NCBI RefSeq assembly: GCF_014779665.1
Contig: NZ_JACXYY010000001.1
Location: forward strand, 1-64,000
Source of the DNA: Nocardioides hwasunensis
GTDB lineage: Bacteria > Actinomycetota > Actinomycetes > Propionibacteriales > Nocardioidaceae
Direction of reading: 5' to 3'
DNA: 64,000 bases
Shown: positions 1 through 6,866 of the stretch, in pieces
Layout: every line of letters starts with the position of its first letter
Position numbering within the stretch: position 1 is the first letter of the stretch
The notes under the pieces: generated by a model
The model's input: the letters and a program-made list of their open reading frames with translations, nothing else
The model's database searches: none
What the model was told of the DNA's origin: nothing
Program-made: the position numbers and the translations under genes

Positions 1-90
1 GGACTTCGATACGCCGTAGGCGGCTATCACCTCGGCGGCGGGGCGGCCTTCGATCTCGATGGCTGTGATGACCAGGCGGGCTTTCGACAC
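1..90 (-). CDS. IS481-type transposase, N-terminal fragment cut by window edge
   Basis: Reading leftward from a GTG at 90, thirty codons run open to the window edge. The peptide begins VSKARLVITAIEIEGRP and continues with AAEVIAAYGVSKS, which matches the N-terminal helix-turn-helix start of IS481-family transposases (usual pattern: SKARLVITAV, then EVAR-YGVS). Such enzymes bind the element ends and move it by DDE chemistry; the catalytic domain would lie outside the window. The call rests only on these 30 residues, so intactness cannot be judged. The paired repeats just upstream (131-169) fit an element end. Confidence 0.7.
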   Translation of the reverse strand, partial: MSKARLVITAIEIEGRPAAEVIAAYGVSKS

Positions 91-130
91 CTCGGCAGCA
101 TCGGGGCAGGTGTATGCACACCCGCCCAGT

Positions 131-169
131 TCAGTCCGGGATGTCTTGAGAGATCAGTCCGGTATGTCC
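131..169. repeat. Tandem 16-mers, probable terminal repeat of the IS element
   Basis: Two copies of a 16-mer lie 7 nt apart: tcagtccgggatgtct at 131-146 and tcagtccggtatgtcc at 154-169 (14 of 16 identical). They sit 40-80 nt upstream of the transposase start, where IS481-type elements carry their terminal inverted repeat and transposase-binding sites. The right boundary of the element is therefore probably near 170. The matching left end is outside the window, so this is inference. Confidence 0.5.
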
Positions 170-199
170 TGAAGGAACACACCCGCAGCTCCACCTGTC

Positions 200-234
200 G
201 GCCTCGACACCGTCATTGCGACGGTGTCGAGGCC
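200..234. terminator. Strong hairpin terminator
   Basis: A perfect 15-bp stem (200-214 with 220-234) closes a 5-nt loop. There is no T-tract, as is common in high-GC actinobacteria. It would end the leftward sigma-factor/Asp23-like operon and insulate it from the IS element. I see no gene between 235 and the stop codon at 402. Confidence 0.7.
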
Positions 235-401
235 TCAGCGATGCGCCGCGACCGCGTGGGCGTCCCTGAGCCACCCGCAGCCGCGACGCACCTTCCGCAC
301 CCCACCCCTGTGGGACGAGGGACGGGCGTCGATCCTCACGCTGCGCGGTGTGTGACGTGCGCCACTCGCCTCCCGACGGTCGATGGTGACGACGGACACC
401 G

Positions 402-959
402 TCAGGCGCGGTCCTCGTCGGCCGGGTCCACGACGTGCGGGTCACCGACCGTGACGTCCGAGACGTGGACGTGACTGACGACGAGCTCCACCCCGGACGA
501 GGGGCTGGTCGACGAACCGGTGCCCGGTGCAGGGAGGGGCACAGGCTCGCCGAGCAGGGACGCAAGCGCCTCTCGCGCGAGCTCACGAGCCCGGTCGCCG
601 GTCTCGAGGATGACGGTGCCGTACTGGACGTAGAGCTCGATCGTGAGAGCGAGGAGCTGCTCGTCGCGGTCGATGTCGAAGAGGATGCGGCCGACAGCGG
701 CGCCCTGCAGGTGCAGGTCGAGGTGCTCGCGCAGGACCGCGGTCACGGCGAGGGTGGACACGCGGAGGTAGTCGTGGGGCGCGTGTGCGCGCATCAGGAG
801 GGATCGACGGGGCGCGGCAAGGGCGCGGGTCAGCACCCGGTCGGCGATCTCGACGACCCTCGGGTGCTGCACGTCCCGCAGCTGCCGGGTCGCTGCTGCG
901 AGGCCGGCCTCGCCGCGCGCGAGCTCGACGCCGTCGGGAACTGGCTCAAGGCCGCTCAT
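402..959 (-). CDS. Small Asp23/Gls24-like protein co-transcribed with an ECF sigma factor
   Basis: 185 residues from an ATG whose first bases overlap the sigma-factor stop (ATGA), showing translational coupling; a GTG two codons upstream (965) is possible. The central part (about residues 35-125) has alternating helix and strand segments with VVEIADRVLTRAL, VSTLAVTAVLREHL and VGRILFDID, resembling short Asp23/Gls24-like proteins found beside Asp23 operons. The last 50 residues are acidic and low-complexity. No signal peptide or membrane segment is visible. It has no anti-sigma zinc motif, although its position next to an ECF sigma gene would suit a partner or sensor role (inference). Confidence 0.55.
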   Translation of the reverse strand: MSGLEPVPDGVELARGEAGLAAATRQLRDVQHPRVVEIADRVLTRALAAPRRSLLMRAHAPHDYLRVSTLAVTAVLREHLDLHLQGAAVGRILFDIDRDEQLLALTIELYVQYGTVILETGDRARELAREALASLLGEPVPLPAPGTGSSTSPSSGVELVVSHVHVSDVTVGDPHVVDPADEDRA

Positions 960-1588
960 CGCCACTGCTCCATTCTGATCGCGAGGGTACGCCGTGCGCG
1001 GTGCAGCTGGCCACGCACCACGGTCGGGGTGGTGTCCAGCACGTGGGCGATCTCCGAGTAGCTCATGTCCTCGAGCTCACGCAGGATCCAGCAGGCCCGC
1101 TGGGTCCACGGTAGTTCGCTCAGCGCCAGGGTCAGTGTCCTCCACAGCTCACCCGACAGGTAGGCCCGTTCCGGGTCTCCGTCGTTCTCGCCCGCCAGTG
1201 TGGTGCGCGCCGAACCGCGAGCGAGGGGCTCGAGGATCTCGTTGTCGACGGCCAGCGGGCGTCGCCTGCGGCGGCGGTCGAGCGCCGTGCGCTGCACGAT
1301 GGTGAACAGCCACGTCTGCACCTTCGCCGTGCCGTGGAAGTCGGGCAGCGCCTGCCACGCCTTGACCCAGGACTCCTGGACGACGTCCTCCGCGACCGCG
1401 GTGTCGTCGGCGAGGAGGTGCGTGGCGAACCTCAGCGTCCCCGGGAAGAGGCGGGCGAACAGCTCCTCGAAGGCCGCGCGGTCTCCCATGCCGGCCCGGC
1501 GTGCCAGGGCGTTGTCCGAGGCGTCGGGCACAGGAGGCTGGGCCGCGGAGCGCGACCCGTGCGGCGGGCGTCCATCGTGACTCGGCAT
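956..1588 (-). CDS. ECF-type RNA polymerase sigma factor
   Basis: 210 residues from the ATG at 1588, preceded by an agaaggtg ribosome site; longer in-frame extension to 1651 lacks one. Region 2 (FEELFARLFPGTLRFATHLL then AVAEDVVQESWVKAW) binds core polymerase and the -10; region 4 (LSELPWTQRACWILRE, MSYSEIAHVLDTTPTVVRGQ) is the -35 helix-turn-helix. The protein directs polymerase to stress promoters. It is transcribed away from the Asp23 operon across a 251-nt spacer, so control of that operon and autoregulation are the natural guess. No anti-sigma factor gene with a HxxxCxxC zinc motif is present alongside. Confidence 0.9.
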   Translation of the reverse strand: MPSHDGRPPHGSRSAAQPPVPDASDNALARRAGMGDRAAFEELFARLFPGTLRFATHLLADDTAVAEDVVQESWVKAWQALPDFHGTAKVQTWLFTIVQRTALDRRRRRRPLAVDNEILEPLARGSARTTLAGENDGDPERAYLSGELWRTLTLALSELPWTQRACWILRELEDMSYSEIAHVLDTTPTVVRGQLHRARRTLAIRMEQWR

Positions 1589-1839
1589 GACGCACCTTCT
1601 GGGAGCGAGCGCGGCCCCGGCTGGGCCTCGCTGGTCATCTTGGCAGACCACTCCATGCCGCCCCGCGGACTCGTGTCGCCCAGTCGTGGCGTGTCGTGCG
1701 TCACATCTGCGTGACGATCATCCGCCATCCGTCGTCTCACTTGCGAACGAATGCACGACACCAGAACCAGCCTGGCGGGATCCATCGAGGATCCGTGCGG
1801 GCGATCAAGAAGATCGACGAAGGAAAGAGGACTGATCAC
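1589..1839. other. Divergent control region between sigma factor and Asp23 operon
   Basis: 251 nt without a gene. It must contain promoters for both directions. The visible structure is a pair of GGATCC hexamers (1778-1783 and 1789-1794) 5 nt apart, giving an inverted repeat about 45 nt before the Asp23 start, and an aggaaagagg ribosome site at 1821-1830. I cannot assign -35/-10 elements with confidence. Confidence 0.4.
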
Positions 1840-2307
1840 GTGAGCGAGAAGAGCATCGAGAAGGCCACCGCCGGCACGAGCGAGCTCGAGTCCACCCAGG
1901 GCCGCACCACCATCGCGGACACGGTCGTGGCCAAGATCGCCGGTCTGGCCACCAAGGAGGTCTCCGGCGTGTACGCCCTCGGCGGCGGCACCGCCCGCGC
2001 AGTGGGCGCGATCCGCGACCGCATCCCCGGCAGCTCGAAGAACCACTCGCAGGGCATCTCGGTCGAGGTGGGCGAGAAGGAGGCTGCAGTCGACATCCAG
2101 CTGGTCGCCGAGTACGGCGTCGCCATCGCCGACCTCGCCGCTGGCATCCGCAGCAACGTCATCGCCTCGATCGAGCGCATGGTCGGACTGCACGTCGTCG
2201 AGGTCAACATCGAGGTCCAGGACGTCCACATCGAGTCCGACGACGACGAGGCGACCGACCACGGCACCGGTGCCGGCACCGGCACCAGCGAGCCGCGGGT
2301 CCAGTGA
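1840..2307 (+). CDS. Asp23/Gls24 family envelope stress protein (first copy)
   Basis: 155 residues from a GTG at 1840, 9 nt after a good aggaaagagg ribosome site. The Asp23 domain covers about residues 18-125: GRTTIADTVVAKIAGLATKE, VSGVYALGGG, then ISVEVGEKEAAVDIQLVAEYG and VVEVNIEVQDVHI. Family members are abundant cytoplasmic proteins that coat the inner face of the membrane through AmaP-type anchors and protect against envelope stress. The C-terminal 25 residues are acidic and Gly/Thr-rich. First gene of a tightly packed operon; its stop overlaps the next start. Confidence 0.92.
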   Translation: MSEKSIEKATAGTSELESTQGRTTIADTVVAKIAGLATKEVSGVYALGGGTARAVGAIRDRIPGSSKNHSQGISVEVGEKEAAVDIQLVAEYGVAIADLAAGIRSNVIASIERMVGLHVVEVNIEVQDVHIESDDDEATDHGTGAGTGTSEPRVQ

Positions 2308-2615
2308 CCGCCCCCACCGGGACCGCGCGAGGCGACCAGCCCGCAGAGGCCGCCGACCTGGTGGCCGCTGCGGTGCTGGCGGTACCCGGCGTGTCCGGCC
2401 TGCACGGCGGCGCGTTCGGCGAGGTGGGCACCTACCTGCCGGGCCGTCGCGTGAGCGGGGTCAGGCTCGGGGAGCAGAGTGCGGTGCACATCACCGTCGC
2501 GATGCACGCCGAGATCCTGGAGGTGGTCCGCGAGGTCCGAGACACCGTGTCGGCGCTGGTCGGGGGTCCGGTCGAGGTGGTCGTCGAGGACGTCACCGCC
2601 ACGGAGCAGGGCTGA
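2304..2615 (+). CDS. Short Asp23-like protein
   Basis: 103 residues from a GTG that overlaps the preceding stop by 4 nt (GTGA), so it is translationally coupled. The sequence AADLVAAAVLAVPGVSGLHGG followed by a short strand pair and VRDTVSALVGGPVEVVVEDV is a reduced Asp23/Gls24 fold: the N-terminal helix and the final strands are kept and the middle is shortened. It resembles the small Asp23-like partners seen in actinobacterial Asp23 clusters. Possible role as a modifier or co-assembly subunit of the full-length Asp23 proteins (inference). Confidence 0.65.
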   Translation: MTAPTGTARGDQPAEAADLVAAAVLAVPGVSGLHGGAFGEVGTYLPGRRVSGVRLGEQSAVHITVAMHAEILEVVREVRDTVSALVGGPVEVVVEDVTATEQG

Positions 2616-2617
2616 CC

Positions 2618-2992
2618 ATGACGAGCGAACCGGGGCAGGCGCCTCGCGGCGGCAGTCCGTTCCGGGGCCCGCACGACGCCGCCCTGCGCAAGCAGTGGCA
2701 GCGGGAGCGCCGCGCCGCGGTCCGCACGCACCACCCCGACCGGGGCGGCACCACCCACGAGATGCAACGACGGCTCGATGCCATCGACGCCGCCTACCAG
2801 CGTCTGGGGGACGCTCCGGCTCGCCGGGCGGACGGCGGCTGGGTCGGGGCGAGTGCAACGGTCGCACCTGCCCCCGGGGTCACACGGCGCGCCATGCGCC
2901 GGACCCAGCACCACCTCCGACAGCTCGCACGTGCCGGTCGCGCCAGGATCCCGAAGGGCTGGCCCGGGCGACGCCGCTACTTCGACCTGTAG
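2618..2992 (+). CDS. J-domain-like small protein in the Asp23 operon
   Basis: 124 residues; the ATG lies 2 nt after the previous stop. Residues about 20-65 read as the second half of a J domain: a basic helix (LRKQWQRERRAAVRTHHPDR), the diagnostic HPD tripeptide followed by RGGTTHEMQ, then a helix ending DAIDAAYQRLGD. J domains stimulate the ATPase of DnaK-type chaperones through HPD. The C-terminal half is Arg-rich with no recognised domain. Helix I is short, so it may be a J-like rather than full J protein. Location inside an envelope-stress operon suggests it recruits DnaK to Asp23 assemblies (inference). Confidence 0.65.
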   Translation: MTSEPGQAPRGGSPFRGPHDAALRKQWQRERRAAVRTHHPDRGGTTHEMQRRLDAIDAAYQRLGDAPARRADGGWVGASATVAPAPGVTRRAMRRTQHHLRQLARAGRARIPKGWPGRRRYFDL

Positions 2993-3096
2993 CAACCGAT
3001 CACGCAGACGTCTCGACCCTCCGTCGATGCCCGCCCGGGCAACCACGGCCACATCCACCGGCTCGGTCACCCGAGCCCACTGACAAGGAGCACAGC

Positions 3097-3276
3097 ATGA
3101 CTACTTCCACCATCGGTCTCATCGCCGGCCTGCTGCTGGCGATCGCCGCCGCCGCCGGAGGGTTCCCCGGCTTCCTGATCGCTCTCGTCCTGGGCGCCGC
3201 CGGATACCTGATCGGCGGACACTTCGACGGCGAGATCGACCTCTCGGCCCTGGTCGGACGTCGTGACCGTGGCTGA
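3097..3276 (+). CDS. DUF2273-like small membrane protein
   Basis: 59 residues from an ATG 6 nt after aaggag (3085-3090). Two hydrophobic segments (about residues 5-22 and 24-43, GFPGFLIALVLGAAGYLIGG) form a hairpin, followed by a short acidic/basic tail ending GRRDRG. This is the pattern of DUF2273 proteins, which are usual companions of Asp23 and AmaP. Function is not established; membrane scaffold is likely. Its 3' end overlaps the next gene by 14 nt. Confidence 0.75.
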   Translation: MTTSTIGLIAGLLLAIAAAAGGFPGFLIALVLGAAGYLIGGHFDGEIDLSALVGRRDRG

Positions 3277-3643
3277 CACCGAGTCCGCAGCCACCTCCCC
3301 GGCTGCCGATCGCGGCCGGACCGTCATCGCCGACAAGGTCGTCGAGCGCGTCGCCTCCATCGCGACGTCCGAGGTCGAAGCCGTCATCGACACCCGCAAG
3401 GGGTGGACGAAGCTCATTCGCAAGGGCCTGCCGCACGCCGAGGCAGTCGTGGCAGGCGACACGTCGAAGATCACCGTCGAGGTGGCTGCGACCTGGCCGA
3501 CGCCGCTGGCCCAGGTCGCTGCGCAGGTCCGCGAGCACGTGACCCGTCAGGTCGTCGACATCACCGGTGTCACCGTCACCCGGGTCGACGTCACCGTCGC
3601 CGACGTGGTGCACCTCGACGCCGCCGAGGCCCGGGTGCAGTAG
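3263..3643 (+). CDS. Asp23/Gls24 family envelope stress protein (second copy)
   Basis: 126 residues from a GTG at 3263 (a second GTG two codons on is possible). It keeps the family landmarks: GRTVIADKVVERVASIATSE, a short basic loop (RKGWTKLIRKGLPH) in place of the Gly-rich turn of the first copy, then ITVEVAATWPTPLAQVAAQV and VTVTRVDVTVADVVHL. The basic loop is an obvious difference and could change membrane or nucleic-acid contact. Two divergent paralogues in one operon suggest hetero-assembly or condition-specific use (inference). Confidence 0.92.
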   Translation: MTVADTESAATSPAADRGRTVIADKVVERVASIATSEVEAVIDTRKGWTKLIRKGLPHAEAVVAGDTSKITVEVAATWPTPLAQVAAQVREHVTRQVVDITGVTVTRVDVTVADVVHLDAAEARVQ

Positions 3644-3700
3644 ACCCGCCCGGCCACGCAGCGCTCCGAGAGGCGCCTCACCAACCAGAAGGAAGATTCC

Positions 3701-4369
3701 ATGATCACCACCTCCGACACCTCGGCCGGCGACACCTCTGCCGGCGACACCGGTCGCGCACTCGAGGGCTCCGCCTCGACGGCCAGGGTCGCGGCTCCGC
3801 CGGCTCCGGCCGTCTCTGCCGAGGACGCGCTGCGCGCCGCCAAGCCTCCCGTGGGCACCGGGGCCTCGCCCCTGTTCGCGCAGCTGATCGCGCTCGCCTT
3901 CATCGGGCTGGGCGTGGTGGGGGTCCAGGCCCTCCTCGTGTCCTGGGGGGTCGTGACCGGCCCGGCATGGATCTCCTCGACCGTCGAGGCGGGTGACGGC
4001 ATCGCGGGTGACTCGGTGCTGGTCCTCCTGACGGGGATCGTCGCGGTGGTGCTCGGCCTGCTGCTCCTGCCCGTCGTCTTCAGGAGGAGGCCGCGCAAGG
4101 GACTCGCGCTGAGCGCCCAGACCGGTGTGCACCTGCGCCCCCGCGACCTCGCCGAGGTCCTCGAGTCGCGCCTCGAGGGGACCGACACCCTCACGGACGT
4201 CCGGGTGAAGGCCACGCGCCGCAGGGTGCGCATCACCGCCGACTCCGTGGCCTCGAAGGGCCAGAACAGCCAGGTCCAGGACGATATCGAAGCACGCGTC
4301 GGTCCCGCCCTCGACGCCCTCGAACGCAAGCCGCGGCTCGCGGTCGCCATCCGCAACGACGGAATCTGA
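3701..4369 (+). CDS. Membrane protein of the Asp23 cluster (DUF6286/AmaP-like)
   Basis: 222 residues. The first 50 are Ala/Thr/Ser-rich and probably disordered, with tandem TSAGD repeats. Transmembrane segments lie at about 61-83 and 105-127, followed by RRRPRKG (positive-inside). Residues 128-222 form a cytoplasmic alpha/beta domain (VHLRPRDLAEVLESRLEG, RRVRITADS, IEARVGPALDAL) that resembles the Asp23-like domain of AmaP-type anchors. It should hold Asp23 at the membrane. A 57-nt gap with agaagga-type site precedes the start. Confidence 0.7.
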   Translation: MITTSDTSAGDTSAGDTGRALEGSASTARVAAPPAPAVSAEDALRAAKPPVGTGASPLFAQLIALAFIGLGVVGVQALLVSWGVVTGPAWISSTVEAGDGIAGDSVLVLLTGIVAVVLGLLLLPVVFRRRPRKGLALSAQTGVHLRPRDLAEVLESRLEGTDTLTDVRVKATRRRVRITADSVASKGQNSQVQDDIEARVGPALDALERKPRLAVAIRNDGI

Positions 4370-4378
4370 GGAACTGAC

Positions 4379-4960
4379 ATGACGACTCGCAAGACCCTTC
4401 TCATCGACCGCACCGCGACCCTCGTGCTGGCGCTGGTGCTGATCCTCGGTGGCCTCGCATCCATCTGGTGGTGGAGTGGTGCGACCATCGCCGGCCACCG
4501 GCTTCCCGACTCGAGTGACACCAGCCGGGTCGCCGAGACCGTCGACACCTCCTGGTTCCCCTGGGTCGCCGCACTGGCGGGCATCGTCCTGGGCCTGATC
4601 GGGATCCGCTGGATCGCCTCGCACCTGTCGAGCCCGCGGGTCAAGCGCCTCGTCCTCGGCGGGTCCGACTCCTCCGGACGCCTCGACGTCGCGGGGTCGA
4701 AGGTGGCCGCAGCCGCCGGCGATGCGCTCGCGAGCACCATCGGCGTCCGCTCGGCCCGAGGTGCCGTGGTGCGCGACCGAGGTCAGCTCGTGGCGCACCT
4801 CAACGCGGTCATCGAGCCCGACGCCGACCTGGCACACCTCGCGCGCCGTGCGGACGAGGTGTCGGCCCAGCTCGCCGGCGCGCTCGAGCGCGACGACCTG
4901 CACTGCAGCGTGCAGTTCCGCGTCGCCTCCCGCGGCCGCGCGCTCCCGCGCGCCACGTGA
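4379..4960 (+). CDS. AmaP-like alkaline shock response membrane anchor
   Basis: 193 residues, 9 nt after the previous stop. Transmembrane segments at about 13-33 and 61-81 are joined by a polar loop; the rest (82-193) is a cytoplasmic domain with LVLGGSDSSGRLDVAGSKV and an Asp23-like ending (VVRDRGQLVAHLNAVIEP). This matches AmaP organisation: a membrane hairpin plus a soluble domain that binds Asp23. It is a second anchor of the same plan as its upstream neighbour, paralleling the two Asp23 copies. Confidence 0.75.
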   Translation: MTTRKTLLIDRTATLVLALVLILGGLASIWWWSGATIAGHRLPDSSDTSRVAETVDTSWFPWVAALAGIVLGLIGIRWIASHLSSPRVKRLVLGGSDSSGRLDVAGSKVAAAAGDALASTIGVRSARGAVVRDRGQLVAHLNAVIEPDADLAHLARRADEVSAQLAGALERDDLHCSVQFRVASRGRALPRAT

Positions 4961-5044
4961 CCCGCACGACACACCTCGACTTCCCCGGCACGATGCCGGG
5001 GCGGAGCAACACCGCATCACCCGACCCAGCAGAAGGAGAAGCAC

Positions 5045-5218
5045 ATGGGACTGGCAGACAAGGCCAAGAACGCCGCCGAGGACCTCAAGGGCAAGGCCAA
5101 GGAGGTCGTCGGTGACGTGACCGACAACGACAGCCTGAAGGCCGAGGGCAAGGCCGACCAGACCAAGTCCGACGTCAAGTCGGCGGGCGAGGACATCAAG
5201 GACGCCTTCAAGAAGTAG
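5045..5218 (+). CDS. CsbD family stress protein
   Basis: 57 residues from an ATG 6 nt after an agaaggag site. Sequence GLADKAKNAAEDLKGKAKEV, then VTDNDSLKAEGKADQ and a Lys-rich tail is the CsbD signature: highly charged, Cys-free, mostly helical or disordered. CsbD proteins are induced by general stress; their molecular role is unknown. It lies 84 nt after the Asp23 operon and is closed by the hairpin at 5232-5273, so it is either the last gene of that operon or has its own promoter. Confidence 0.9.
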   Translation: MGLADKAKNAAEDLKGKAKEVVGDVTDNDSLKAEGKADQTKSDVKSAGEDIKDAFKK

Positions 5219-5231
5219 TGCACACCGCGCC

Positions 5232-5273
5232 ACGGGTGCGGCGGGACCGGCACGGCCGGACCGCCGCACCCGT
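5232..5273 (+). terminator. Terminator after CsbD
   Basis: Perfect 13-bp stem (5232-5244 with 5261-5273) and a 16-nt loop that can itself form a small CCGG hairpin. It lies 14 nt after the CsbD stop and just before the promoter of the next gene. Confidence 0.75.
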
Positions 5274-5288
5274 CCGTATCCTCCGTCC

Positions 5289-5972
5289 ATGACCGACGGC
5301 GACGAGCTCGACACCCTCACCCGGCTCCTCGACGAGCGATGGACGTGCCGGCAGTTCCGCGCCGAGCCCGTGCCGCAGACCGACATCGAGCGGTTGCTCA
5401 CCCTCGCGCAGCGCACCCCGTCGTGGTGCAACACCCAGCCCTGGCACGTCGAGGTGACCAGCGGCGAGGGCACCGGCCGGCTGCGGTCCGCGCTCGCCGA
5501 GCACGTGATGACCCACCCCCAGTCACCCGACTTCGCCTTCCCGCCGGCGTACTCCGGGATCTACCGGGACCGGCGTCGCGCGTGCGGGTTCCAGCTCTAC
5601 GACAGCGTCGGCATCGCCCAGGACGACAGCGACCGTCGGCTGCAGCAGATGCTGCGCAACTTCGAGTTCTTCGACGCCCCGCACGTCGCGATCGTCACGA
5701 CGGAGCAGGACCTCGGCACCTACGGTGCGATCGACTGCGGGCTGTGGGTCAGCACGTTCCTCCTCGGCGCCCAGGCGCTCGGCATCGCCGCGGCACCGCA
5801 GGCCGCGCTGGCGGCGTACCCCGACCTCCTGCGCGAGCACTTCGGGCTTCCCGAGCACCGCCGGGTGGTCGTCGGTGTGTCGTTCGGCTACGCCGACGAC
5901 GAGCACCCGGTCAACGGCTTCCGCACCTCACGTGCCGCACTGGAGGAAGCCGTCAGCTGGCACCCGGTGTGA
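5289..5972 (+). CDS. Nitroreductase family FMN oxidoreductase
   Basis: 227 residues. Family landmarks: WTCRQFRAEPV near residue 20 (FMN phosphate contact), RTPSWCNTQPWHVEV at about 43-55, and a C-terminal GVSFGYADDEHPVNGFRTSR. The region DCGLWVSTFLLGAQALGIA builds the dimer core. Such enzymes reduce nitro compounds or quinones with NAD(P)H; the true substrate cannot be read from sequence. A TATCCT hexamer at 5277-5282, 6 nt before the ATG, indicates a leaderless transcript. It converges with the next gene, 2 nt apart. Confidence 0.85.
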   Translation: MTDGDELDTLTRLLDERWTCRQFRAEPVPQTDIERLLTLAQRTPSWCNTQPWHVEVTSGEGTGRLRSALAEHVMTHPQSPDFAFPPAYSGIYRDRRRACGFQLYDSVGIAQDDSDRRLQQMLRNFEFFDAPHVAIVTTEQDLGTYGAIDCGLWVSTFLLGAQALGIAAAPQAALAAYPDLLREHFGLPEHRRVVVGVSFGYADDEHPVNGFRTSRAALEEAVSWHPV

Positions 5973-5974
5973 GC

Positions 5975-6847
5975 TCAGACCCGGCGGCTGAGGTCGGTGG
6001 CGACGTCGGCTCCCGGGTGGAGGATGCCGGCCAGGACCTCGACTCCGTCGACGAGCCTGGGCCCCGGGCGAGCGAAGTGGCTGTCGGCGTCGACGGCCCA
6101 CACGGGCACGTCGGGGAAGCGGCGTCGTACGTCCTCGGCGAGCACGGCACCGCCCTCGAGGTCGTAGCCGCACGGCGCGCAGACGACCACGTCCGGGCGT
6201 GACCCCTGCGCGTCCTCCCAGGTGATGCGGCTCGACCGGGTGCCGACCTCGCCGAGGGCGGGCACACCTCCCGCACGGACCACCATCTCCGGGATCCAGT
6301 GCCCCGGGGCGAACGGGGGGTCGGTCCACTCCAGGACCAGCACGCGCGGCCGGTCCCGTCCTGCGACGCGCTGCTCGACGTCGGCGAGCCGGACGCGCAG
6401 CGAGGCGACGAGCGCCGCAGCCTCCGCGTCGCGACCGGTGAGTCCACCGATGCGAGTGATCGAGTCGAGCACGTCGTCGAGCGTGTGCGGGTCGATCGTC
6501 GCCACCTCGGCCCGGCAGCCGAGATAGGAGAGCGCCTCGTCGACGGTGCCGACGTCGATCGCGCAGACCGCACACAGGTCCTGCGTCACGACGAGGTCGG
6601 CGTCGATCTCGGCGAGCGCGTCCGCGTCGAGGCGGTAGAGGTCCTCGCCCGCAGCGACCGCCGACGCGACGAAGTCGTCGATCTCCCTGGCCGTCAGGCC
6701 CTCGGGCATCGCCGACGTGGACACCACGCGGCGGTCACGGGCGGCCGGTGGGTGGTCGCACTCGAAGGTCACCCCGACGACGTCGTCACCGGCTCCCACG
6801 GCGAAGAGGATCTCGGTGGTGGACGGGAGCAACGAGACGACACGCAT
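5975..6847 (-). CDS. Cobalamin-binding periplasmic-fold receptor (BtuF-like)
   Basis: 290 residues starting MRVVSLLPSTTEILFAVGAG, the classic N-terminus of the helical-backbone metal/corrinoid receptor family. VVTQDLCAVCAID and VLVLEWTDPPFAPGHW are also typical of actinobacterial BtuF-like proteins. There is no signal peptide or lipobox, so unlike true BtuF this copy should be cytoplasmic; many actinobacteria have such a lone protein with no ABC partner, and none is encoded here. TACTGT (6859 to 6854) 6 nt before the ATG marks a leaderless start. Role in corrinoid binding or salvage is inferred. Confidence 0.8.
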   Translation of the reverse strand: MRVVSLLPSTTEILFAVGAGDDVVGVTFECDHPPAARDRRVVSTSAMPEGLTAREIDDFVASAVAAGEDLYRLDADALAEIDADLVVTQDLCAVCAIDVGTVDEALSYLGCRAEVATIDPHTLDDVLDSITRIGGLTGRDAEAAALVASLRVRLADVEQRVAGRDRPRVLVLEWTDPPFAPGHWIPEMVVRAGGVPALGEVGTRSSRITWEDAQGSRPDVVVCAPCGYDLEGGAVLAEDVRRRFPDVPVWAVDADSHFARPGPRLVDGVEVLAGILHPGADVATDLSRRV

Positions 6848-6866
6848 CCCCCGACAGTAGGCGATG

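Noticed and set aside
1778..1794. GGATCC pair as a defined sigma-factor promoter
   Set aside because: The pair is an inverted repeat but cannot be matched to a known ECF -35/-10 (for example GGAAC/GTT) with correct spacing.
402..5218. Gas-vesicle or microcompartment cluster
   Set aside because: Repeated small Ala/Val-rich proteins looked similar at first, but no GvpA/BMC signature occurs and the Asp23 motifs are clear.
3119..5473. 784-codon open frame on the minus strand across the Asp23 operon
   Set aside because: It is the antisense of six well-recognised genes, composed of low-complexity Arg/Gly/Asp-rich sequence with no domain; open only because of extreme GC content.
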